A DNA stretch of 64,000 nt from Klebsormidium nitens. Its lineage: Eukaryota > Streptophyta > Klebsormidiophyceae > Klebsormidiales > Klebsormidiaceae. The notes below the pieces were generated by a model. It was not told the DNA's origin and ran no database searches. It saw nothing but the letters and a program-made list of their open reading frames with translations. Below are positions 23,101 through 33,196 of this stretch, piece by piece (within the stretch, counting starts at the first letter, position 1; each line of letters opens with the position of its first letter). The stretch lies in the NCBI GenBank assembly GCA_000708835.1, contig DF236994.1, forward strand, positions 223,257 to 287,256. The letters run 5' to 3'. The translations under genes were made by a program, and so were the position numbers.

Positions 23101-26100
23101 CTCGTGGGGGGCGTAGTTGTCGAGGTCGCCGGCATTGATCTGCAAACACGTGGCAGGGCGTCAGAAAAGAGGGGCGACATTCAGATGAAGCACGAACTCT
23201 GTCTACGTCACGGATGGCCGTTAAGGGGGCTGAAGAAGCTTAAGAAAAGATGTAAAGCCGAAGAAAAGATGGAAGCTATCACGGAGCGTGCAAGCGAATG
23301 GCGCGCCATGAAGGCAGATGAACACTGGCGATATTCAAACGATGCAAGAAAAGGAAGGTCAGCAAAAACTCAAAAAAACATCAAAGTACGCAGCCGAGCC
23401 AGCGTACAGCTCGTACCAGGATGGAGGGGTCGAATGGTGCGCGGCCATCCTTCCAGGCGGCGTCCAGGTAGCTCTTCAACGACATGCCCACGAAGCACTG
23501 CACAGTGACACGACAGATCGGAGTGAGCAAAGCCTTCAGTCCGATACAACTGCGACTGAAGGAGCGCCCGTTCCTCTCGTCTCAGTGCACCAGAAGTCAC
23601 GTCAAAGGCGGTCCGCTCCCATTGGACTGCAAGTCGAGCTTACTGGAGCGGCCCAGCCTTCTAAAATGTTGGATAGATCCTGCGCGCCAGAGTTTCGTTG
23701 ACGGACGGCGAGCTGTCTTACAGTCGCTGATTAAGGGTGCACACAGATCCACCTGTCCTGATTAGCTGTGCAGCTGTCCGTGTTGCTGTTATCACAGGCG
23801 TGATGAAGGATCCGTGGCACCATCTGCGGCGTCGACATTGCTCGATAGCAACATAGCAACATAGAACACACAGCCCTCCTAGAAAGGGCGGCCGGAACCG
23901 CTCGAGACTCCAAAGCCCGGAGCTCCCCTGATCGGTCGCACCCATGTGGTCAATTTCGCAGCGACTGCGATGCGGCATTTGTGGTTTTGCAGACACCCAA
24001 GCGACAATTGGCGACGCCCTCTTTAGCATGGGAAGAAAATCTCACCAGCTTGCGCCCCGTGGCGTCCGCTGCCGCCTTGACGCTGCCGAGGCGGTGCACG
24101 TTGGACGCGAACTGTGTAGTGATGACGCGCCCCGGATGCTCCGCGACCCTCCGCATGAGGCTCTTGGCCACCTCGGACTCGCTCACGGTGCGCCCGGGGG
24201 ACAGCACGTTCGTGCTGTCGCTCATCATCTGCGGTCGAAAGCACGTTTATATGCGTACAAACACCTTGTCAATTCGCGGGGCGGGTTGGATCCAGGACGT
24301 CCAATGCACACCCAGGGAACACCTGTCGCGCATCAATTGCGCCCGAGAGGAGGGAGAACGTTCTTAAGGCTGACCGCGGCCTGTGGTATGTGGAATCATA
24401 GACGGGATGGGGGACGCTGGGTCGTACCGCTTTGCAGATCAAGTTGCGGTTTCCAACGTCTTACGACATGGTAAAAAGGGAAGTGACAAGTTCCTGAACA
24501 CCAATCTGTAGAACCCACAGATTGCCATGGTAGGGCAGACCGAAATCTCTGTTGAACACAACATATAGATGCTGTCAACAAACAGCTGTCCAGAGACGCC
24601 CAAAACACATTCAAACACGACAAAAGGGGGCTCTTGCACGCACTCACCAGCGTCACCCCTTCCTGACCCACTTCCTCCAGAGCTGCCCTGTCGAAGATGT
24701 CCCCGTCGATGGGGCTCTCGTCAATCTGCACAAGGCAGAAGGCTTCGCAGGTCCGATATCCGATTTTAGCCGCTGACCGAAATCTGACACGAGGTCTAAT
24801 CGTCATCCTTCTGACCTGGGGACGCAGACTCAACGGCCCCGTATGAACCGCCCAGGTACGCGGTGTTGCTAGCGAGACGCCGACCTCATTCAGTAACTTC
24901 TTTGTCTTCCTAATCTTAGAAACTCGGCTCTTTCTAGTTTTCTGCAATTACCCAGGCCCTGTCCCTGCCTTGGGGTCCGGCTATCTCCCTTCCTCTTCCG
25001 ATGCTTGTATGCGCAGCCATCTCGTCTGTTCGCAGTTCGACTTAATGCCGGTTTCCTTCAACTTGATGATGCTTTATTGTTGGCACCACCACCGCGGAAG
25101 CTACCCAGCCTGGGCCTTTGGCTGAAGGATTTTGAATCCTCACTTTCGTGTCAACCAGAAAAGAACCGTCCCTCTCTCGGACCTCAGAACTCACCACTCG
25201 AAAGCATCAAACCACCAGCTTGACGGCTTCATTCCTAATTGGGTAGTTCACCGCAACACCGAAAACCTTTTCCCTGCCAGGAGATTCTTCGACTTACCTT
25301 CCAGTCTCCCGTGTGCACTATCGTTCCGTCCTCGCACCGGAAGATCACCCCGCACGCATCCGGGATGCTGTGCGTGACCCGTATGGGCTCCAACTCGAAC
25401 GGCCCCGCCGTGAATCGCTCGCGCATGCGGAACGTGTGGAAACGCTCGGGCTCCCACAGCCCATACTCTTTCATCTTGCGCTGGATGAGGTGGTACGTGA
25501 ACCCGGTGGAAAAGATGGGGGTCTTCGGATCCAGGGCTGGCACCACCTGGCAGGTTAGAACCAGAATGCATGATGCATAGACTTGTGCATTTGAAACCTA
25601 GGCTTGAAGAAAGGGGAGGACTGGAAGCTGGGGTTTAACTCACAGAAACGGTTTCACAGGGCCTCAGACAAGATGCTTTCTATACTTAGACAATGGAAAC
25701 TTTTGCTTTGGCCTATGCTCACGAAATGGAGGAAAAGGTTGAAATGAAGTGGTTTTCGCACTTACCCAGGGCAGGGCCCCAATATGGTCCTCATGCCCGT
25801 GTGTGATAAAGACGGCCTCAATCTTGTGCTTCCAGCGCGAGATGAACTGCGTGTCTGGGAGCACTCTGTTGATGCCAAGCTCGTCGAAACTGCACTTACG
25901 AGTCAAGTGGTTATTCACGGGCATTGATCGCCGAAGATGGGGGCTTAAAAGGGCAGTCTGCATGTTGGCGCCTTCGCACAGATTGACATGGAATCGACGA
26001 TGCTGTCGACGAAAGCATCGGCGCCGTATGGAGACTCAGAACTGTCACGCCTGGCATGTCCAGCATTCAGAATCTGCCCAGCGACAGCGCAAACTTCAAG

Positions 26101-27126
26101 TCCAAGTCGTTGTGAATCCCAAAGGAGCCCCAACCCGACCGAGGCGGGTTGCCCACTTTCCTCCTTACAGGGATACGGAGGAGAAAGAAAGAGAAGAAAG
26201 AACACAACAAAGTTGAACACTCAAAGAGCTTTGCAGTAGCGCCTCACTCTGGAAACATGAGCCCCGCGTCCAGCATGATGTACCGGTCGTTGTGCCCGAC
26301 CAACATGCAGTTCATGCCAATCTCTCCAAGCCCGCCAATGGGAAACACTCTCAGGGGGGGCCCGGGGAGGCCTAGGTCCACAATTCCACCCATCTTGCGC
26401 TGCGTGCTGTCGTCTCGGCTGCGGCCGGGGGCGTCCGTAAGGTTGTTAGGAGAGCTGGACTGACGGCGGCCGCCTGCGTAACAGAACATAACCAGTGAGA
26501 ATTTTGTCTCATTTCTGGGCCTTGCTGTGAGTACTAACTTGTATCGAAGTGCAAAGCATTCAAACTGAGACGATAGCCAACGAAAGCCAATGGCGTGGCG
26601 CCAAACTTTCAGCATTGCAATTGAGTAGACGTAATTGTAAAGATTGCAACTGTAGCTTTTCAATATGCGATTTGAGGGAATGAAGATGCACCACTTAACA
26701 CTCCCTGGAAAACTTTCTTTGGACAAGGGAAGAGGAAAATTTCTTGTAAGAGCAATAAACCAAACGGACACTTGTGACTGACGATTCCTCCACCAACATT
26801 TAAAAGTGGGTGTCATAACAAGGCAAAGACGAATATGTGCACGCACCTCGTCGATTGCCCGATGATGATGCTGCCATAACTCGCACATTTTGCCTGTGCT
26901 TGCTTTGAAAGCTCGTAATGGCAGGAAGGAAAGTTGCAAGGTCAGCGGAACGAAACCCCCATTTTCCGGGCTTCAAAACAGTCCCGCAGAAATCTGAAGC
27001 AGGGGTCTGGAGACAGGTTGGTTTGATGGAGCAGGTGGTTGGTGTTCTTATCTTTACATTGGTTTGACGCATAACACTGGGAGCTGGGCCTGTGAGGCAA
27101 CCAGCAGATGCCACCATTACCGCCAT
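20162..27126 (-). CDS. RNJ: Plastid-type ribonuclease J
   Basis: RNase J is a metallo-beta-lactamase/beta-CASP enzyme with 5'-3' exo- and endoribonuclease activity; in plants it acts in the chloroplast on transcript ends and antisense RNA. Twelve coding exons: 27126-26847, 26473-26248, 25889-25766, 25546-25298, 24725-24648, 24228-24046, 23497-23417, 23139-23074, 22681-22349, 21937-21839, 21502-21405, 20981-20162, totalling 878 residues. Residues 1 to about 90 are Ser/Thr/Lys-rich and read as a transit peptide ([18 protein letters not shown]). Then come [17 protein letters not shown], the zinc motif HGHEDH (199-204), [40 protein letters not shown] and [16 protein letters not shown]. The C-terminal region contains [13 protein letters not shown], a long low-complexity linker and the acidic end [16 protein letters not shown]. 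One intron is GC-AG. The start lies head-to-head with another plastid-type gene. Confidence 0.94.
20982..21404 (-). other. GC-AG intron in the RNase J gene
   Basis: On the minus strand the exon ends GCCAG, the intron begins GCAAGT and ends CCATAG. This junction joins ...[15 protein letters not shown] in frame with two bases carried over. AG|GCAAGT is the classical consensus of the minor GC donor class spliced by the U2 machinery. No GT site nearby gives the right phase. Confidence 0.8.
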
Positions 27127-27707
27127 CTTTCAAGAGCACGAAAGAACTACCCTCACATCACACGGATGAAGCTTCCTAACGTGCTCGACTTTCTATGTGG
27201 CAATCAGAAGCTCAGAATTGTGCCCATGCAAAACACCTTCAAAGCATCGCCCATGGCAGAATTTGCCTTCGCTTTTTGGCCAGCTGTCCACCTTCACTTC
27301 GAAGTTGGTGACTTAAGAAAGATGGCGCCAATGGCAGTTGCTTCGTTGACGGATTTGAGCCGTCCAATGTGTATCTTCCGTCACCATCTTGCATCTGAGC
27401 CGTACGATGGAGCCCTGGTTCTACCAGCACCTCTGAAAAGTGAAAAGTCAGCTTGACAATGACGGTCAAACGCTGGACAAGCTAAACGCGCTAGCTTTTC
27501 AGAGAAGGAGAACGGCGTCAGCTGGGGAGGTGGCCAGTTCCTAGCCAGGGCCTCTAGGGAAGAGTAGGGAAGAGGAGTGAAACGTTGGCAGCCTCGGATA
27601 CGAGCTGCAATTGGCGCAGAGTAGTGTGCTATTTTCTGCAGGAGGCTCAGTGCAAGCGGCGCCTTTTAATTGACAGAGAGCCCTCACGTCTGTTCACTTG
27701 TGCACGC
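27127..27707. promoter_or_regulatory. Divergent spacer between RNase J and the plastid membrane protein gene
   Basis: The start codons of two predicted plastid proteins are 581 bp apart, facing away from each other. A shared promoter is a reasonable inference. I recognise no specific box. Confidence 0.45.
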
Positions 27708-30270
27708 ATGATGGCTTTCTCTGCGGCAAAGTCTACTCCAATGACCATTTTCAACCTCAATGAAAGAGGAATTGGCAGCGGGGTGGGGAGTGGGCAGCTC
27801 ATGTCACCAGTAAGGACCGTCAATTGCCCTTCAGTGCATGCACTGTTGCCCCATCAATTGTCTGGGCGAAAGCTCCAAGTCCAGAGCACGCCTACAAGGA
27901 GTCAACGAGTGGTCCCTGTTCCAAGGGCATCAAGTGGCCATGGCAGCATAAGGAAATCACAGCCAGGGGACGCAGTTCCTGGTGACTCTAAGCTCCAAGA
28001 GGAACTTGTCGATGTCCTAAGACTAGAAATTGCAAAAGCACAGATGTCCATGTTCTGCGATGCGGAAGCTGACAAGCTCCGTGAGATTGCTGCGGAGGGG
28101 CTCCGGGAGCTGGACCGCAAGTTCCAAAACACAATTCTGAACACGTGCAATGAAGTTGATGCTGAGGGCGAGCGGGTGAGTTGGAGGCAGCATGTTTTGG
28201 AGTGCTCTGATTGCAGGAGATGTTACATGCAACGAGGTCAATTGTGTCTTATTCCCCTGTTGCTTGCAGGCAACTGTGAGCCTGTGCGTGTGTTGGATAT
28301 GAAACTAGGGTTCGCCACAAATAATGCATCTCTATTTGAGAAACTTTGTTTAGTGGACCAAGACAAGAGGCTAGTAGTAGGTTGTCACACTTACCTTCTG
28401 ATGATCTGAAGGCATAAATATTGTGAGCCTCACAGCTGGATTGAAAGCCTTCGTGTGACATCGTTAATCGGTTATTAGACATCATGTTTCTTTGAATGCC
28501 CTATGTGGCTTTGTTGTTGATTGTGTCCTGTCAATTGTCATGTGCAGGCTTTGAAACGTTTGGATGCGGATGCTGCGCGGTTCAGGATGAGGATTGAAGA
28601 GAGCAAAGCTCAAGCTGAGGTAAGACAAGCTGGTGGCATGTTGCAGCACAAGATCGAGCATGCTAATAGTAGAAAGCATATCTGAAGCCTGATGTAGTGT
28701 GCACCACAGGCCTATGGTTCAATGAAGCCGGCTTCAGAGGGTGGCTCACCATGAGGACTACGTCAACCGAAGTGTCTGGAAGTTGGTGGTTCGTCAAGGT
28801 ATTTTTGGAAGTTAGATGTACTTCAGAAATTTGTTCCAGTCTGAGGGACAAGCTCTTCTGCTCAGGCTTCTGCGAGGGACTCGGAGCTGCTGGAGCAGAG
28901 CATCTTTGAGGCACGCAATGAACGCCTATTCTTCAAGAACCTCTACACGCCAGCCAAGGCAAAGTCCCCGCCAAGAACAGCCGCACAGGCACAGCAGCTT
29001 CAGCAGGTACGTAGGAAGCATGTGCAGCTGCAAGAAGGGCTAGAGATGAAGATCAGCATGTGCAGCTGTCAGAAGGGCTAGAGATGAAGATCAGCAGTTC
29101 TGGATAATCAGGAGGGACTGTCGAGGGAGGCAGGGTATTGATCTTGTCGTCAGTTGCACACTTTGCAGGTACTTGTGGAACTGATGCTGTTCTTAGCAGA
29201 GGACGAAACGCACTACTGGCTCCTTTTCTCTGCTCTCTGTCGTTGGTATGTTGGTCCCGGCAAGATTGGGCAAAAGTGACAATCTCTGATTGCTTGAAAT
29301 CTGATTGTTCTTCAGGAGCTTCAAGCCATCCGTGATGTGGCCGCTGACAGCTTCGGGTCAAGTTACAGACGGTTGCTTTATGGAGCGCTCTCAATCGTCA
29401 TGACATCTGCGCTCTGGAGCACAGCGACTGGTGAGGCCATCTGTGACTGTAGCTGGGCATTGCAACTGACCTTTTAGACACAGGGTATTCTGTGCTAGCA
29501 CACTTCCTGAACCAGTGACTCGTCCTGTTGGAGACCTGTGATTGTTGTCATGTACGACATAAGGGGGAGGAACATAAGCTCCTCGTGTCATTGTTGCACA
29601 GCGTTACTTTCGAATAACTAGTGTCGAGAGTACGTCGCAAACCCTTCTGGTGGGTTGAAGACAAACTCTTTCCTTGAAATTTCGGAGATTCCTGACATAT
29701 TAATGGTCTACTTGTGTTTGAAATTGTTCGGCAAAGAATGGGAGTATTTGAATACAAGCCTCCAGTCTTGACAGCGGCATAAGCAAGCACTCCTGAGCAA
29801 CCGACTCACACGTTAGAATGAAGTCGAATCGGTGTAAGGCATAGTGAACACTATTTCGTTGGATGAAAGTTGCTGAGCTGGAGTTGAGTCCTCATAATTC
29901 TCCTCGCTACGTCCACTGCTTCGCAACAGATGTTCTTGAGTTCCTGTTTATCTTGCCTTTTCAAACTGTCGCAGCTTTGGATCAGTTGCAAGAGTTGATA
30001 ACACAGTATCAAGAGCGGGATTTCGAAGCCGGGTCTTCTTGCCGCACAACAGAACACAGGAGCTTCTCCGATTTCTGATCCTTGGATCTGCTCCATTGCG
30101 CAGCTTTCACGTCAGGGAATCCCATTCGCTGGTCTAAGGTGGTGATTTACCTGGCGATTCTGGGGTGTATCTTCATGCAATTCTGGTTTGAGAGCTCTCA
30201 AACCTCCTCTGCCACAGCAAACGGTTCCGTCTCAGAGGCTGAGACTTCAAAGAAGGACGATAAGAAATGA
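27708..30270 (+). CDS. Predicted plastid coiled-coil protein with two C-terminal membrane segments
   Basis: I do not recognise a named family. Five coding exons: 27708-28175, 28548-28619, 28866-29006, 29316-29430, 30104-30270, 320 residues, phases consistent. Residues 1 to about 80 (MMAFSAAKSTPMTIFNLNER onward, with RSQRVVPVPRAS) are basic, Ser/Thr-rich and acid-poor, as in a chloroplast transit peptide. Residues about 95-210 are a charged amphipathic helix (EELVDVLRLEIAKAQMSMF, LREIAAEGLRELDRKFQ, LKRLDADAARFRMRIEESKA) that should form a coiled coil. LFFKNLYTPAKAK follows, then two hydrophobic stretches, LLYGALSIVMTSALW and KVVIYLAILGCIFMQFW, and a hydrophilic Ser/Lys tail ending KKDDKK. This suggests an integral plastid envelope or thylakoid protein with a coiled-coil domain. 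The second ATG at 27711 could equally be the start. Confidence 0.75.
29017..29093 (+). repeat. 38-bp tandem duplication next to a splice donor
   Basis: Two copies of AGCATGTGCAGCTG, each followed by AGAAGGGCTAGAGATGAAGA, start at 29017 and 29055. They sit about 10 bp inside the intron after the donor at 29007 of the plastid membrane protein gene. Confidence 0.92.
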
Positions 30271-30892
30271 TGACTGGCTGAGGCCTTCTGTTCGACGTGC
30301 TTTTACTTGTACATAGACATAAACACTGGATGGGAGAACCAGTTATCGCTTCTCCCTTGTCAAATTGCCATTGTTGTACAGATCGACTAGCAGCTAAACA
30401 GTGTACAGTGCTTATTTGATTGCTTTCTACACGGATAGAGCTTGTGAATAACACCCCATAGCTAGCAACGTTGTGCATGTGCAAGAAAACCGTAACAAGG
30501 ATAGAGCAGTTGAGCTAGTGGCTGTAAAGCTAAGGTAGGCTTGCTAAGCTAGACCAGTGCAAGCAAGAGGGCACGTGTGATGTAATTCAGCTTGATACAC
30601 TTCTCCGAGTAAGTTCCTGCAAGATTGCTCTTGCTTAATGCTTACAAATGTTTGTGAAGCTTTGGCCGAATTTCTGGTTGTCAAGCACCGAGTGTAATGC
30701 TAAACCGGAAAGGGTGACTGCTCTACACTTTACAATTCCGCAAGTTCGTAACGCCAGTCGATCGGGTCTATTTAGCGTTACCAGATTTTCGAGGACAATC
30801 TTCTACTAAATCTATATACCTAGTCCACTTTGGTACCTCTTTATATGGGGACGCCAGCCGTCTGGCCTGCGAGCATGAAGTTTGAACTCAAG
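30271..30892. other. 3' flank of the plastid membrane protein gene
   Basis: AT-rich non-coding sequence up to the assembly gap. No gene or repeat is recognised. Confidence 0.5.
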
Positions 30893-31260
30893 NNNNNNNN
30901 NNNNNNNNNNNNNNNNNNNNNNNNNNNNNNNNNNNNNNNNNNNNNNNNNNNNNNNNNNNNNNNNNNNNNNNNNNNNNNNNNNNNNNNNNNNNNNNNNNNN
31001 NNNNNNNNNNNNNNNNNNNNNNNNNNNNNNNNNNNNNNNNNNNNNNNNNNNNNNNNNNNNNNNNNNNNNNNNNNNNNNNNNNNNNNNNNNNNNNNNNNNN
31101 NNNNNNNNNNNNNNNNNNNNNNNNNNNNNNNNNNNNNNNNNNNNNNNNNNNNNNNNNNNNNNNNNNNNNNNNNNNNNNNNNNNNNNNNNNNNNNNNNNNN
31201 NNNNNNNNNNNNNNNNNNNNNNNNNNNNNNNNNNNNNNNNNNNNNNNNNNNNNNNNNNNN
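30893..31260. other. Assembly gap (368 N)
   Basis: A run of N. The inverted repeat of a MITE-like element begins at the first base after it, so the gap probably hides repetitive DNA. Confidence 0.99.
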
Positions 31261-31586
31261 AGTGTTAGTTGGAGCTTACTATAATATCTTTGCTTATTAT
31301 CATCTTTCTTGAGAATTATGCAGCGAGCCAGTCTGGTCTCCGGGTTGTCCGCCCAACATGTGCTTGCGGTATCTTGGAAGTTGGCCCCGGTCGAAGCGGG
31401 TAACTTTGCCAGCCTCGAAACTACCCCGGGCCCCGGGCCCGGGGTACCGCTGTCAGAGCAGTAATTCGACTTCTGCTGCCTGCATCCTCTTGCCAATTGG
31501 CATGCATTGCGAGTGCCAAGCAGCAGTAGACAACTCTCAAGAAAGATAATAGTAAGCCAAGATATTAGTAAGCTCCGACTAACACT
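31261..31586. mobile_element. MITE-like non-autonomous DNA transposon with ~50-bp terminal inverted repeats
   Basis: Left end 31261-31313 (AGTGTTAGTTGGAGCTTACT... TTTCTTGAG) matches the reverse complement of right end 31536-31586 (CTCAAGAAAGATAATAGTAA... CTAACACT) with few differences. The 220-bp interior has no coding potential and contains a GC-rich palindrome around 31424-31446. The left flank is the gap, so no target duplication can be tested and the element may extend into it. Confidence 0.8.
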
Positions 31587-31671
31587 AAAAACCCTAACAT
31601 AATTGAAACACCCGCTCCGCACCCGTACCCACCCTAACCACCATACTAACCCTACCCGTCACAGTACGGTT

Positions 31672-31950
31672 ACCTTACTATTATCTGGGCTTACTACTAT
31701 TTTTCTTGAGTTTCATCAGCAGTAGCCAGTTTGTTACGGGGTCAATCATGTGTCAATCATACCGATCGACCGTACTTCGCGAAATCCGGCGGCTACACAT
31801 GACGGAATCATGCAGGGCCCAGCGGATGCGCCTAGCACCCGGGTCCCGGACTCCCGGTCCCCCGGGGTACCACCACGGCAAGTACTGTATGTCGTAATCT
31901 TTTTCCGGTTTCAAGCGTTACGTTTCGAACTTTCGACTCTGCGTCCTTCC
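31672..31950. mobile_element. Diverged partial relative of the same MITE
   Basis: 31672-31712 (TTACTATTATCTGGGCTTAC, then TTTTTCTTGAG) resembles the subterminal repeat of the element at 31261-31586. About 160 bp further a CCCGGGGTACC block resembles its GC-rich middle. I cannot find a matching right end, so it may be truncated. Confidence 0.45.
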
Positions 31951-32549
31951 GATTCTTGACGCCTCGATGAGTTGACGAGTCTAGCGTACACGGTACGATT
32001 CGTGGTCGGGCGTTGCCAAGCGACTACCCCGGGAGGACTTACCGCCCGATTCTGCTCGGATGTCGCCCGTACTTACGTAGTAGTCTGTACCGTACGAGAC
32101 CCTATACCGGCTCACCTTATTTTTCAAGCGCTTATCTGCAATGCTGGGACCAAATATGGACCATTTGAGACGCGGTTTTCTGCACATATCCTATCTTATT
32201 GAACCCCATCGAGGGCAGAAGTCGGAATTTCATTTGGCCCCGAGGAGGTCCTTGCAGCCCTGAAAACCTTCGATTTTGGCCAAAAAGAGCAAGAAAACTT
32301 GACGGATCGGCGATCGCCGTAGACTGGAACAAGATAACAAATAAACCGAGCCACTTCTAGCTCAGCCCGATCCACTTCTGGACCCAATTCGGTTCTGGGG
32401 CTCGTACGGTAGGTGTTCTGTAGGTGTTCGGAGGCGCCCTCGAACCGGCCCGGGAAGAGCAGCCCGGGACTCGACATCGGTGCAGCAAGTATGGACTCGC
32501 GGCATCCGGACTTGACCGTAACGTCCGAGTCGGAGGCTCAAGAGTCGAA

Positions 32550-32832
32550 CAGTCTGAGTACCGTAGTGACTTGGGAATTCATCTTTTAATAATAATTTTG
32601 GCTCAAGACGAAAATTCAGAAACTAAATTGGACCCTGAGGGAGAAAAGGAGAAACAACAAAATTATTGGAAATCAGCCCAGATTGCTGTCAAACAAGGCA
32701 AACAAACCAAAATCTCAAATTTGGAGAAATGTAAAATAATATCTCTTATCGCAGGACGAAACCTGAAAACTTTCGAAAATAATTATTCGCGGCGCTTGGG
32801 GGTGAATTCCCAAGTCACTACGGTATTGTCTG
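32550..32832. mobile_element. Second MITE-like element with ~28-bp terminal inverted repeats
   Basis: The left end CAGTCTGAGTACCGTAGTGA, continuing CTTGGGAATTCA (32550-32581), is the inverse of the right end (32801-32832), which reads CAGACAATACCGTAGTGACT and CTTGGGAATTCA on the minus strand. At least 22 bp are identical. The interior is AT-rich and non-coding. No clear target-site duplication flanks it. Confidence 0.78.
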
Positions 32833-33196
32833 ACACATAGGTAGGTCCGAGGCCGGTAGATCCGAGGTACGGTATTGAATTTCTGAACCCGAGATCTGCA
32901 ATGCAGATCAGCATGCTGTGCACTCTGGGCACAGGCAGCACTTGGCACTGATAGCACTGGCAGTCTGGCAGCATGGCTTTCGGCAAGAGTCGGGGCCAGC
33001 ACAGACATGGTTTTCTGTTTTTGCCTGATACTTTCCTTGGACCGCCAAGGACAAGTAGCTAGGTACTGGGAGGGAGACAAGCTGCGTTGTTCTCACAGAA
33101 AATTCTGGCTCTGTATCTTCAGAAGACGAAGTACAGGGGCTGCGCGGCGGGCTTGCAAGCTCTTTTGTGGGAGACCACTGCTTTTAAGGAGAAACC

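Noticed and set aside
30830..31622. Open frames running through the N gap
   Set aside because: They are open only because the gap has no stop codons.
31586..31660. ACCCTAAC-like words resembling telomere repeats
   Set aside because: Only a few irregular copies are present, with no run of TTTAGGG; chance or transposon flank is more likely.
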